From: Phycisphaerae bacterium
GTDB taxonomy: Bacteria; Planctomycetota; Phycisphaerae; Phycisphaerales; SM1A02
Reading direction: 5' to 3'
Length of the DNA: 23,044 nt
NCBI GenBank assembly: GCA_002591705.1
Contig: PAAB01000032.1
Span: 15,187 to 38,230, forward strand
Both the position numbers and the translations under genes were made by a program. This document shows positions 8,484 to 16,490 of this stretch, piece by piece. Position 1 is the first letter of the stretch. Each line of letters opens with the position of its first letter. Under the pieces are notes generated by a model. That model made no database searches and was not told the origin of the DNA. It was given only the letters and a program-made list of their open reading frames with translations.

Positions 8484-9524
8484 ATGAGAGCACCTCTTAC
8501 GATATGTATTCCTACTAATAGGACCTTTGAATTATTAGAACCAACTCTTTTATCTGCTTTAAATTTTTGTGAGACAACTAAATCACAATTAATACTTTCA
8601 AATAACTCGCTAGATAAAAATAAAGAAAATAAATTAAATCAATTCAAATCTTCTAATGTTAAAGTTTTCAAGGGCCCCACAATAGGTGTAGACAATTGGT
8701 ATAATGCAGTAAAAAAGAGTGAAAGTTTATACACCCTAATTTTATGTGATGATGATATAATTTTTAATTTAACCAAATCAAAAGTAAATTATGAACAAGC
8801 TAGAAAACATAATGTGATTGGTATTAAGCCTACTATTTCACTTTGGAATAAAAATGTAGGAATATACAAAGAAAATACTTTTCATTTAGATAGTGAGGAT
8901 CCATTAGAAAGAGTTTTAAATTATGCTAAGAACTGTTCAGGGAATAATACAAGTATGTACTCATTTTATGATACAAAAATTTTAAAAGATCTTTTATCTG
9001 TATTTTTATATCATCCTAATAGAGGTGGATACACTGATTGGGCTTTCATGTTAGCTCTAGCCTCTTCAGGAAAGATAATACATTCACCAAAAGATTTATT
9101 GATATATAGAAACAATAACTGGTTTGATATAAAATCAAATTTAATTAAAAAAGAAAGAAATTTATATTTAAAGGCTGGAATAGGAAATAGAGGTATCTTA
9201 TATTCCTATCTATTCAAAGCAATAGATGCTTTTATTTTAATTTTTAGACGAAATTCTCCTATTAGCAGAAAAATTTTGCTAGAGACAGCAAAAGTTGTGC
9301 TTAAACGTAACTTAAACTTATTCTTAAAGGACTTTGAGAAAAATAAAATTTACTATAAAAATGAAGAGATTATAGCCATATCAAAGATAAACATTGAAAA
9401 AGATTTATTCACAATTTTTTATGATTTACTAGAAGTTATAATTACATTTAAAAAAGACCTAGGAGATCAATATAAACACTTTTATCTTAATGCAATTGAA
9501 GAAAAATGGGGTATAGTTAATTAA
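8484..9524 (+). CDS. Family 2-type glycosyltransferase (second paralogue)
   Basis: This 346-residue protein is a diverged duplicate of the protein at 4452. Both share a CIPxN start, NWYN, a DDDI metal motif (here D89-D90-D91), a conserved GIKPxIxLWNxNVG block and the HPxRGGYxDWAF and YxNNNWF blocks. Both also have a basic R-x-(S/N)SPxSRK helix and a WGIV ending. No membrane segment or signal peptide is seen. Start ATG 8484 follows the SDR stop directly. The duplication with retention of the putative acceptor-side motifs suggests the same acceptor or donor class but a different linkage position. Function beyond glycosyl transfer cannot be read. Confidence 0.85.
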   Translation: MRAPLTICIPTNRTFELLEPTLLSALNFCETTKSQLILSNNSLDKNKENKLNQFKSSNVKVFKGPTIGVDNWYNAVKKSESLYTLILCDDDIIFNLTKSKVNYEQARKHNVIGIKPTISLWNKNVGIYKENTFHLDSEDPLERVLNYAKNCSGNNTSMYSFYDTKILKDLLSVFLYHPNRGGYTDWAFMLALASSGKIIHSPKDLLIYRNNNWFDIKSNLIKKERNLYLKAGIGNRGILYSYLFKAIDAFILIFRRNSPISRKILLETAKVVLKRNLNLFLKDFEKNKIYYKNEEIIAISKINIEKDLFTIFYDLLEVIITFKKDLGDQYKHFYLNAIEEKWGIVN

Positions 9525-9541
9525 TAAATTATTAATTATGT

Positions 9542-10222
9542 ATGACAAAAATCATTGCTTTTGATTTAGATGGCACACTTGTGGACAGTGCGCCAGATAT
9601 AACCTTTGCGTTAAATAAAGTTTTAGTGAAAAATAAACTTAAATCTGTATCTAATAAAGAGGTTAAAAGTCTTATTGGAAATGGCGCTAAAGCATTAATT
9701 ATAGACTCCTTTAATAAACAAAATACAGAAATTAAGGATATAAACAAACTTACTGAAATGTTTTTATTTGAATATAAAAAATGTTTTAAAAATAAGACCA
9801 AGTTATATAAAAATGTAGACCGTACTTTACAGTTTTTAAGAAATAATAATTATAATATGATTTTAGTCTCTAATAAGCCTGAATACTATGTAAAAAAACT
9901 GTTAGATCACTTAAATATAAATCATTATTTTTTATCAGTTTCTGGTGGTGATACATTTCCTTTTAGAAAACCTAACCCTGAACATTTATTTAGTACAATT
10001 AATACAACTAAAAAATTTAATAGTATACAAGGTATTTTTGTAGGAGATAGTAAATTTGATTTTATGTGTGCTCAAAATGCAAATTGGCCTTGCATATTAT
10101 TTTCTCAAGGTTACAGCGATATAAACATTAAGCAATTAGATTGTTATGAAATTTTTGATGATTATAAAGATTTACCTTCTATGATTAATCAGATATTTGA
10201 AAACTACAAATTTCATTCTTAA
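9542..10222 (+). CDS. HAD-family phosphatase, phosphoglycolate-phosphatase-like
   Basis: The protein (226 residues) has all four HAD motifs: D8-L-D10-G-T, the VSNKP segment, RKPNPEHL and VGDSKFD. The small helical cap after motif I (VDSAPDITFALNKVL) is of the Gph/PGP type. It would hydrolyse a small phosphate ester in the cytosol. It lies 17 nt after the second GT2 and ends convergent with the kinase gene, 19 nt away. In this cluster it could dephosphorylate a sugar or cyclitol phosphate rather than serve housekeeping phosphoglycolate removal; the sequence does not decide. Start ATG 9542 is chosen because the HAD motif I begins five residues later, as usual. Confidence 0.85.
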   Translation: MTKIIAFDLDGTLVDSAPDITFALNKVLVKNKLKSVSNKEVKSLIGNGAKALIIDSFNKQNTEIKDINKLTEMFLFEYKKCFKNKTKLYKNVDRTLQFLRNNNYNMILVSNKPEYYVKKLLDHLNINHYFLSVSGGDTFPFRKPNPEHLFSTINTTKKFNSIQGIFVGDSKFDFMCAQNANWPCILFSQGYSDINIKQLDCYEIFDDYKDLPSMINQIFENYKFHS

Positions 10223-10241
10223 AAAAAAATTAATACTCATA

Positions 10242-11495
10242 TCACAAATTTTTTAAAAGTATTGTCTTCATATTTATTAGAGTAGGACTGCAAGAATAAT
10301 TTTTTATGGTTACCTTATTTTTAATACTATGCTGGATTATATCTTTCATAATTGGAATTTTATTAATTAGGTTACCATAAATATAAATTGATGATTTTAT
10401 ATTTTTTTTCTTAGAATCTAAAATTATATCTATAAAGTTTTTAGTCATAGAAACTACTACACTTAACAGTATGTCATTAATATTAAAATTCTTCTCATTT
10501 AGCCCTAATAGGCTTCCACCACCTTTAAAATTTCTGTTTTGTTCAAAAAAATTTAAATCAACTTTCATACTATTATTTAATATTTTTTTATTAAAGGTTA
10601 ACAGTTTTACTTTATTCCAAAAAAAACTATTATCTTTTTCATCCCTTATATTTCTTAGTAAATCCGCAAATAAATTTAAAGACCTTCCAGCTGGTAAATG
10701 ACTTATACATTGTATATTTTGATTATCAAAAAATGCTCTTTCTTCAAAACCATCTAATTCTTCGTTGGAACTATAAACTAATTGCGAACCTGTGCCTAAA
10801 TTTATATTCCACGTATTTTTTTTTATGCCATATAGAGAAGCTTGCAAGTCTCCGTAACCTCCCCACACAGGTAAGATTTTACCGTTAACACATATTTCTC
10901 CTAATAATGGAAAGTCATCAAAGATGGGTTTTGGTAATTTAATATCAGTTTTAAGAATTTTATTGATATCTTTATTTTTGAGATACAACCCACTAGATTG
11001 TCCTAGTGTAGGATGAACGCAACCATAACTTTTACCTAAATTATTACAAATTATTTGTGGTATAAAAAGAATCTCAGTATTATTTTTTAATAGTTTTTGT
11101 TGACAGAATGATAATAAATTTACTAGAGGTAACCCTACCCTAGGGTAAATTTTTATATTTTTAAACCATTCTTTCTCTTTAATTTGAGTAATAATTTGAT
11201 TTGAATTAGAGGAGTTAAACCTCCAACTAAAATATTCTGAAACATAATTTTTGTATTTATAACAAAATCCGTGCATTTCACTGCAAACAACAACACCTGA
11301 AATATCATTCTTCTTACTTGCCTCCTTTAAATGTTTAATAAGAGAGTCAGAAAAAAATTTGTTATCAATTTTGCAGCCTAAAAAAGCGCTTCCCTTGCTA
11401 GAAAATTCTCGACTGTTTTGATTAGACTGAGTTAAGGCTACTGATATGGATTTAACTCTAGTGGCACCATAATCTATAAGAAGAATATTCTTCAT
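10242..11495 (-). CDS. FGGY-family carbohydrate kinase (sedoheptulokinase-like)
   Basis: This 417-residue protein has the ASKHA fold signatures of FGGY kinases. These are phosphate-1 loop D8-Y-G-A-T, substrate motif C71-S-E-M-H-G76, catalytic aspartate D216 in GGYGDLQASLYG, and phosphate-2 loop NLGTGSQLVY. The GDLQ form of the catalytic motif recalls sedoheptulokinases. It would use ATP to phosphorylate a free ketose or related polyol. It is the last gene of the minus-strand operon. Its start ATG overlaps the cyclase stop (ATGA), so the two are probably translated together and act in sequence. A sugar-phosphate cyclase needs a terminal phosphate to eliminate, and this kinase could supply it. 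Typical FGGY proteins are longer (about 480-500), and the C-terminal part here looks shortened. Confidence 0.85.
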   Translation of the reverse strand: MKNILLIDYGATRVKSISVALTQSNQNSREFSSKGSAFLGCKIDNKFFSDSLIKHLKEASKKNDISGVVVCSEMHGFCYKYKNYVSEYFSWRFNSSNSNQIITQIKEKEWFKNIKIYPRVGLPLVNLLSFCQQKLLKNNTEILFIPQIICNNLGKSYGCVHPTLGQSSGLYLKNKDINKILKTDIKLPKPIFDDFPLLGEICVNGKILPVWGGYGDLQASLYGIKKNTWNINLGTGSQLVYSSNEELDGFEERAFFDNQNIQCISHLPAGRSLNLFADLLRNIRDEKDNSFFWNKVKLLTFNKKILNNSMKVDLNFFEQNRNFKGGGSLLGLNEKNFNINDILLSVVVSMTKNFIDIILDSKKKNIKSSIYIYGNLINKIPIMKDIIQHSIKNKVTIKNYSCSPTLINMKTILLKNL

Positions 11496-12598
11496 ACATA
11501 CAGGGAGTTTATAGCTTTGAATATAAAATTATTATTTTTATTATGTAGATGAAAATCTTTAAAATACATTTTACCATAATTTCCTGGCACAGATAGTTTT
11601 AGTATATTTCCTAATACTTTTTTGTCAGATTTCAAAACATCAACAAAATTTTTTTCTTTAACTTTATTTAAATCGTTTATTGCCCTTTTATCAATTAATT
11701 TTCTGATAATCTTATTTATTCGTTCACTAAATTTATAATCTAAGTCATAACACATACTTGCTATATTATTTTCTATCATCATACCTAAACTAACCGCCAT
11801 TCCATGAGGAAATGAGAAGTTTGTTAAGCTTTCAAGAGCATGACCTATACTATGCCCATAATTCATACTTTTACGGTAGTTTTTTTCAAATTCATCAATC
11901 TCAACTACTGATTTTTTTACAATCAAAGAATTCTGTATGATTTTCTTAAGGGCTTTTTTATCTCTTTTCAAAAGCAAACCAATATTATTTTCAAATATAT
12001 TGATAAATTTTTTGCCTCCAGTTATATGTAGTCTTAAAGACTCACCTAACCCAGAAATAAATTCTCTTTCTGGTAACGTATCTAAAAACTTTAGATTAAT
12101 TAAAACTTTTCTAGGAGCACTAAAAAGTGCCAACATGTTTTTTTTGTTTGTAAAATTTAAGCCAGTTTTACCTCCTACACAACTGTCCGTCATCCCCAAC
12201 ATAGTAGTTGGGACATATGTCCATGGAATACCTCTCTTATACATTGAACACGCGAAGGCTCCTAAGTCCTGTAAAATTCCTCCACCTACAACTATTATAT
12301 TATTCAAATTCGTAATATTTTTTCTTTCAAAATAATTGATAATTTCTATAGCTTTTTTTATATTTTTATTTTTTTCAGTTGCCCTAATTGTCATAGCATC
12401 GAGTGGTAATTTTTTAAAATAAAGTTTTTTAATACTTTCATCTATTAAAAATACGTTTTTTTTTCCTTTAAACTTTTGTAATAAATTAGAAGAATTAATA
12501 ATCTCTATCTCATAATCATGTGGAATAGATTTAATTAAAAAGTTATTTGTAATCTTTCTTTTATAATTAAATTTTTTATTTTCTATATAAAAACTCAT
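11492..12598 (-). CDS. Sugar-phosphate cyclase of the 3-dehydroquinate synthase (AroB) superfamily
   Basis: The protein (368 residues) carries the AroB-fold signatures. These are NAD loop VVGGGILQDLGAF (GGG 105-107), PTTMLGMTDSCVGGKTGLN (D138, K144, N148), GLGESLRL (E186), and R242-K-S-M-N246-Y-G-H249-S-I-G-H253 with H265 in PHGMAVSLGM. Metal ligands E186, H249 and H265 are kept. The residue aligned with the conserved lysine of DHQS (the K in AEVIKYG) is Arg189. HGMAV replaces the usual HGEAV. These changes and the neighbours argue against ordinary shikimate-pathway AroB and for a special substrate, such as a heptulose or ulosonate phosphate. It abuts the SDR stop with no gap and overlaps the kinase start. 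The substrate is not readable from the sequence. Confidence 0.85.
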   Translation of the reverse strand: MSFYIENKKFNYKRKITNNFLIKSIPHDYEIEIINSSNLLQKFKGKKNVFLIDESIKKLYFKKLPLDAMTIRATEKNKNIKKAIEIINYFERKNITNLNNIIVVGGGILQDLGAFACSMYKRGIPWTYVPTTMLGMTDSCVGGKTGLNFTNKKNMLALFSAPRKVLINLKFLDTLPEREFISGLGESLRLHITGGKKFINIFENNIGLLLKRDKKALKKIIQNSLIVKKSVVEIDEFEKNYRKSMNYGHSIGHALESLTNFSFPHGMAVSLGMMIENNIASMCYDLDYKFSERINKIIRKLIDKRAINDLNKVKEKNFVDVLKSDKKVLGNILKLSVPGNYGKMYFKDFHLHNKNNNFIFKAINSLYV

Positions 12599-13273
12599 TT
12601 AAACCCCCATAAATCCGCCAGCAGAAAAGCCTCCATCTACTACTATATCAGTGCCAGAAATATAAAAAGCCTGGCGTGATAACAAAAACTTTACGGTATC
12701 CGCAATATTTTTTGCTACTCCCATTCTTCCAAGAGGAATATGATTTTTTACTTTTAATATTTCTTTTTCACTTAAATTTTTTCTTGTAAGCTTTGTATCA
12801 ATAAAACCTGGTGAAATAGTATTTACTCTAATACCCTTTTTACCTAATTCTATTGCTAGAGTTTTACAAGCTCCATGCATAGCATGCTTTGATAAGACAT
12901 AGGGCATTCTATTTTTTCTTCCAAACGTAGCATACAATGAGGATATCATTATTATGGAACTATTTTTATTACTTATTTTAGTTTTTATTAAGTTCGATAA
13001 CAATACTAGAAAATTGACAATATTAATATTTAAAGCATTATAAATATTTTCTTTATTTATTTTTTCAAATGGAGTTAATTTATTAATTCCGGCAGAAAAT
13101 ACTATGTGATTAAAATTATTTTTGAAATTATTGATAAATTTTTCAATACTATTTTGATTATTTAAATTAAGATTATCACTGTTATAACTAAATAATTCAT
13201 AATCATTTTTTAGTAGCATCTTAATAGCACTTCCTATCCCACCTCTTTCGCCAATTAGTAATACTTTTTCCAT
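12599..13273 (-). CDS. Classical short-chain dehydrogenase/reductase (FabG-like fold)
   Basis: This 224-residue NAD(P)-dependent oxidoreductase has the cofactor loop GERGGIGSAI, FSAGI (the NAG-type motif), ISSLY with the catalytic serine, and the Y-x3-K dyad in PYVLSKHAMHG. It also has RVNTISPGFIDT and the ending SGTDIVVDGGFSAGG. It is likely cytosolic and acts on the product or substrate of the neighbouring cyclase or NeuB enzyme. It starts 3 nt after the NeuB stop and ends flush with the cyclase ATG. A role in fatty-acid synthesis is unlikely because the operon holds no other lipid gene. Confidence 0.88.
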   Translation of the reverse strand: MEKVLLIGERGGIGSAIKMLLKNDYELFSYNSDNLNLNNQNSIEKFINNFKNNFNHIVFSAGINKLTPFEKINKENIYNALNINIVNFLVLLSNLIKTKISNKNSSIIMISSLYATFGRKNRMPYVLSKHAMHGACKTLAIELGKKGIRVNTISPGFIDTKLTRKNLSEKEILKVKNHIPLGRMGVAKNIADTVKFLLSRQAFYISGTDIVVDGGFSAGGFMGV

Positions 13274-13276
13274 AAC

Positions 13277-14356
13277 TTAGTATTTATCTTTTTGCCTTAA
13301 TTTACTTTTAATATTATTTTCCTTTTTAAATATATAGATGTCCTCATTAAATAATGGTTTATTCTTTTTAAGATATTTTGCACTAAATAAGCCTGACTGA
13401 AATTCTTGACATGATATTTGACCCTCTAGCTTAGGTATTGAAAAATATACGTCATTTAATTCTATTTGCTTATTTTTATTTATATTTTTTTTAATATAAA
13501 CGCCCCTTACTAATTTATCTAAATACTCTTTCTCCTCATCACATATTTCTCTTCTTTTAATAGAAGCTTCTCCGCACAGTTCCTTTACTTTTTTAAAGGC
13601 ATTAAACCAATGATCAATTTGATGAGGTAAACTGCAATATTTAGAAACAGGAATGTTTTCATGATCAACGTCTATATGTCTTTCAAAAGTCCTCGCTCCT
13701 TTTGCGTAAGCTATCATTAATGAATAATCCCATGTATTGTATTCATGTGATGAAAAACCAATAGTAATATCCTTATACTTATTCTTTAAAAAATCAATTT
13801 GATTTAATTCTAACTGATGATCTTCAGATGGATATAGAGAAACACAATGATTTATTGCTAATGGAACATTTTTATATTTGAAATGCTCATATATCCAATC
13901 AATATCATTTTCAAAACAACCACCGGTAGAAACAATAGTAGGAATATACAAACTACTTACTTTGTTAATAAAACTTTTATCCTTAGCATCACTGCTAGCT
14001 ATCTTAACAAGATCTATATTAAATTTTTTACATTTATTTATAGAATATTCATCAAAAGGAGTAGCCATTGTAAGAATTCCTTTTTTTCGAACCTCATCCA
14101 ACATTTTTTTCATATTCTTCCAGGATATTTTAGTATTTAAGGTTTTATCAACATATCTCATACCTGTTTTTCTTTTAAAATCAGTGTGAATGAAGTTATC
14201 TACATCTCTAAATTGAAATTTTATAGCTGCTTTTATATTGTTTTTTTTTATTATTTCTGCAAAATCCTTAATAATTTTCATACCTCTGTGAATATTACCC
14301 CAGTGATTGTTTGCTAATTCTAATACAAATAGGTTTTCAAATATGGAACTTTTCAT
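13277..14356 (-). CDS. neuB: NeuB-family ulosonic (nonulosonic) acid synthase with SAF domain
   Basis: NeuB enzymes condense phosphoenolpyruvate with an aldose to give a 3-deoxy-ulosonic acid. The 359-residue protein has E13-L-A-N-N-H-W-G, KFQFRDVDNF, MATPFDEYSI, KIASSDAKD, the STGG turn, NHCVSLYPSED, GFSSHEYNTWDY and GARTFERHIDVD, all in family order. A C-terminal SAF/antifreeze-like domain follows (from RGVYIKKNI, about residue 285 on). The start at 14356 is fixed by a perfect AGGAGG 4 nt upstream, with a -24/-12 promoter just before it. Upstream in-frame codons are not used. It is the first gene of a four-gene operon with SDR, cyclase and kinase. No CMP-transferase (NeuA) or hydrolysing epimerase (NeuC) is in the window, so ordinary sialic or pseudaminic acid is not implied. 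Confidence 0.9.
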   Translation of the reverse strand: MKSSIFENLFVLELANNHWGNIHRGMKIIKDFAEIIKKNNIKAAIKFQFRDVDNFIHTDFKRKTGMRYVDKTLNTKISWKNMKKMLDEVRKKGILTMATPFDEYSINKCKKFNIDLVKIASSDAKDKSFINKVSSLYIPTIVSTGGCFENDIDWIYEHFKYKNVPLAINHCVSLYPSEDHQLELNQIDFLKNKYKDITIGFSSHEYNTWDYSLMIAYAKGARTFERHIDVDHENIPVSKYCSLPHQIDHWFNAFKKVKELCGEASIKRREICDEEKEYLDKLVRGVYIKKNINKNKQIELNDVYFSIPKLEGQISCQEFQSGLFSAKYLKKNKPLFNEDIYIFKKENNIKSKLRQKDKY

Positions 14357-14360
14357 TTTG

Positions 14361-14366
14361 CCTCCT
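14361..14366 (-). promoter_or_regulatory. Perfect Shine-Dalgarno AGGAGG deciding the NeuB start
   Basis: The plus strand reads CCTCCT. The minus-strand AGGAGG is followed by CAAA and the ATG at 14356. It sits one base after the predicted +1 of the sigma-54 promoter at 14378-14393, the same layout as before rfbF. Confidence 0.8.
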
Positions 14367-14377
14367 AGAAAATTTTT

Positions 14378-14393
14378 TGCAAATTTAGTGCCA
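14378..14393 (-). promoter_or_regulatory. Sigma-54 promoter of the NeuB-SDR-cyclase-kinase operon
   Basis: The minus strand reads TGGCACTAAATTTGCA, the best match in the window to the RpoN consensus TGGCAC-N5-TTGCA. GG and GC are in the 12-nt register. Predicted transcription start is about 14367, directly before the AGGAGG, giving an 11-nt leader. Confidence 0.8.
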
Positions 14394-14408
14394 TCATAAT
14401 TTATTTTT

Positions 14409-14524
14409 TTTAATGTTTGGTATATTAAATGCAAGCATTGCATTACATGAAAAAAAACAGTCAGCTTTTTTGATCCTTCCTTCAAAAATGAGAATTTGCC
14501 CTTTTTCTTTAGGCAAACCGAAGG
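14409..14524 (+). repeat. Direct repeat, left copy (promoter and 5' end of GT10 gene)
   Basis: The 116 bases match 16491-16608 with three substitutions and a two-base deletion in a run of A (8 against 10 after the ATG). The last 66 or so bases are identical. It includes the -24/-12-like TGGTATATTAAATGCA (14418-14433). Its start and end lie in unrelated sequence, so the unit was copied or split by recombination. The two copies bracket the whole second ThDP gene. Confidence 0.92.
14447..14524 (+). pseudogene. 5' remnant of a GT10 glycosyltransferase gene
   Basis: This stretch corresponds to the first 26 codons of the intact gene at 16529. A two-base deletion in the A run after the ATG shifts the frame, so translation would give MKKNSQLF and stop. 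Homology ends abruptly after CCGAAGG. It is a left-over of duplication or insertion, not a gene. The promoter-like element before it could still fire towards the ThDP gene. Confidence 0.88.
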
Positions 14525-14618
14525 TTTTTTTGGTTGCTAACATTTTGGCTAATGTTTCCTGATATACTGGTTCTTTGTTTTTATTTCTTTCTACTATTTG
14601 CAGCATCTTTTATCTGAT
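14525..14618 (+). other. Short stretch of unexplained, possibly degraded coding sequence
   Basis: Between the GT10 remnant and the promoter of the ThDP gene lie about 95 bases unlike either neighbour. On the minus strand they translate without a stop as part of a 70-codon frame containing EPVYQETLAKMLATKK. That frame then runs backwards through the GT10 remnant, so as a whole it is a shadow. The short segment may be a scrap of another gene. I cannot name it. Confidence 0.4.
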
Positions 14619-14634
14619 TGGTATAAATTTTGCT
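14619..14634 (+). promoter_or_regulatory. Sigma-54-type promoter of the second ThDP enzyme
   Basis: The site is TGGTATAAATTTTGCT, with GG at 14620-14621 and GC at 14632-14633. It differs from the strongest sites by T for C after GG. The ATG at 14647 lies 13 nt after the GC, so transcription would begin at or next to the start codon. Confidence 0.6.
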
Positions 14635-14646
14635 ATTCACATCTTT

Positions 14647-16485
14647 ATGAAACATAAAAGATGCAGTAAGAATATTTTTAAAAAGGTTAAAACAAAGAGC
14701 GTTTCAGAGATTCTATTAGATTTTTTAGTAGAAAAAAAAGTTAAGAAAGTATTTGTTCTAACAGGAGGAGCAATAGCATTTGCTGTTGATTCATTTTCAA
14801 ATAGAAAGGATATATCTTATATTTGTGTTCAGCATGAGCAGGCTGGAGCAATGATGGCTGATGCATATTCAAGGGTAGGAAATGGTTTTGCAGCTACTAT
14901 GAGCACATCTGGACCAGGAGCTACAAATTTAATTACTGGTATAGCATGTTCTTATTTTGACTCCATACCCAATATTCATATTACGGGACAAGTTAATTTA
15001 CAAGAGCAAAGGGGGGTTATGCCTGGAACCTCAAATTCAAGGCAGATAGGTTTTCAAGAAACTGATATCGTTTCAATAGCCAAACCTATAACAAAAAAAG
15101 CTATTCAATTAAGAAAAGCAGAAGATATTTATAGTGTATTAGAAGATTTATATACTTGTGCGCAATCAGGAAGAAAAGGACCTGTTTTATTAGATTTACC
15201 AATGTGCTTACAAAGACAAGGCATAGTTTTAAGAAAAAATATAAAAAGAAAAAAAAATACTAGAATTAAAATAGCTAATATTAGTAAAATTTTTAAAATA
15301 ATAAAAAATGCTAAAAGACCAGTTATACTATCTGGTGGTGGAGTAAGATATAGTAATGCTGTAAATGAATTTAATAATTTAATAAAAATTTTTAATATAC
15401 CAGTTGTATCATCTTGGAGTGGAGTAGATACTATAGATTCCAAAAATAAGCTTTATTATGGACATGTAGGCGTTTATGGGTCAAGAGCTGCAAATTTTAT
15501 TATACAGAACTCGGATTGCGTCTTGTCTTTAGGTTCAAGATTGGACACAAGAATTACGGGAGGAAAGCCTGAAACATTTATTAGGAAAGCTAAATTGATA
15601 ATGGTAGATATTGATAAAGGAGAACTTTCAAAAAGAAGAGGACTAAAGCCGTATTTAGAAGTTAATGAGGATTGTAAATCTTTTATAAAAAGAATTACAA
15701 AAAAAATTATTAAAGAAAATTTTAGCTTTTCTAAACATAATAGTTGGATAGATTATTGTTCAAGTGTAAGAAAAAAATATCCTACAATTAGTAAAAAGTT
15801 TAATGAGGATAAAAGTTTTGTTAATCCATATATATTTGTAGAAGAGTTATCTAAACTGCTTAATAAAAATGATATTATTATCCCTGATGATGGTGGTCAT
15901 CTAACTTGGTTCATGCAAGCATTTAAAACTAAACTAGGACAGAGAGTCTTTTCTGCTTTTGGAAATTCTCCAATGGGGTATTCTTTTCCTGCTTCTATAG
16001 GAGCATCAATAGCAAAAAATAAAAAAAGGGTAATTTGTATTGATGGAGATGGAAGTTTTCAGATAAATATGCAAGAGCTTCAAACTGTAGTTAATGAAAA
16101 ACTTCCAATTAAAATTTTTATTTTAAATAATGGGGGTTATGGAATTATAAAACAATTCCAGAATTTATACTTAAATAAGAGATATAATGCCTCTGGTATT
16201 GGAGTAAGCGCTCCTAGCTATAAAAAAATAGCAAAAGCTTATGATATTAAGTATTTAAGCGTTAAAAATGATAAGTTTTCAAGTAAAATAATTAAGAAGG
16301 CTTTAACTTATAAAGGGGCATGTTTAGTTGAGGTTTTTATACACCCTAATCAGAAAATAATTCCTAAACTTGCATTTGGTTCGCCAATAGAAGACTTAGC
16401 TCCTAAATTAAAAAGAAAAGAATTTTTAGAGCAAATGCTAATTAAACCTATTAATTCTGATAATAATTTAATAGAAGCCAATTAA
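14647..16485 (+). CDS. ThDP-dependent acetolactate-synthase-like enzyme (second, distinct)
   Basis: The protein has 612 residues from ATG 14647; no ribosome binding site is seen. It has the family's FVLTGG start, catalytic glutamate E64 in CVQHEQAG, TSGPGATNLITG, SRQIGFQET, GPVLLDLPM, and the ThDP/Mg motif G467-D468-G469 ... NNGGYG. The C-terminus GSPIEDLAPKLKRKEF is typical of ALS-like proteins in sugar gene clusters. It should carry out decarboxylation or carboligation with a keto acid such as pyruvate and is cytosolic. It is divergent from the NeuB-SDR-cyclase-kinase operon and may belong to that pathway. It is only a distant paralogue of the enzyme at 5567. It lies between two direct repeats, which suggests it was inserted as a unit. 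Confidence 0.87.
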   Translation: MKHKRCSKNIFKKVKTKSVSEILLDFLVEKKVKKVFVLTGGAIAFAVDSFSNRKDISYICVQHEQAGAMMADAYSRVGNGFAATMSTSGPGATNLITGIACSYFDSIPNIHITGQVNLQEQRGVMPGTSNSRQIGFQETDIVSIAKPITKKAIQLRKAEDIYSVLEDLYTCAQSGRKGPVLLDLPMCLQRQGIVLRKNIKRKKNTRIKIANISKIFKIIKNAKRPVILSGGGVRYSNAVNEFNNLIKIFNIPVVSSWSGVDTIDSKNKLYYGHVGVYGSRAANFIIQNSDCVLSLGSRLDTRITGGKPETFIRKAKLIMVDIDKGELSKRRGLKPYLEVNEDCKSFIKRITKKIIKENFSFSKHNSWIDYCSSVRKKYPTISKKFNEDKSFVNPYIFVEELSKLLNKNDIIIPDDGGHLTWFMQAFKTKLGQRVFSAFGNSPMGYSFPASIGASIAKNKKRVICIDGDGSFQINMQELQTVVNEKLPIKIFILNNGGYGIIKQFQNLYLNKRYNASGIGVSAPSYKKIAKAYDIKYLSVKNDKFSSKIIKKALTYKGACLVEVFIHPNQKIIPKLAFGSPIEDLAPKLKRKEFLEQMLIKPINSDNNLIEAN

Positions 16486-16490
16486 AAAGT

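Noticed and set aside
11492..12598. Housekeeping shikimate-pathway aroB
   Set aside because: It is embedded in a NeuB/SDR/kinase operon with no other aromatic gene and has an Arg at a conserved Lys position. A special cyclase is more likely, though this cannot be excluded without the rest of the genome.
13277..14356. Ordinary sialic, pseudaminic or legionaminic acid pathway
   Set aside because: NeuB-type synthase is present but no CMP-sugar synthetase, hydrolysing epimerase, PseB/PseC or N-acetyltransferase is in the window, so a specific nonulosonic acid cannot be claimed.
14394..14606. A 70-codon minus-strand frame between NeuB and the ThDP gene
   Set aside because: Most of it is the antisense of the GT10 5' remnant, whose plus-strand copy is real coding sequence at 16529. 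It has no ribosome binding site and overlaps the divergent promoter.
14647..16485. Biosynthetic acetolactate synthase (ilvB) for branched-chain amino acids
   Set aside because: No ilvN or ilvC nearby. The C-terminal block and the context (sugar genes, repeat-bounded) point to a glycan-cluster member of the family. The same argument applies to 5567-7435.
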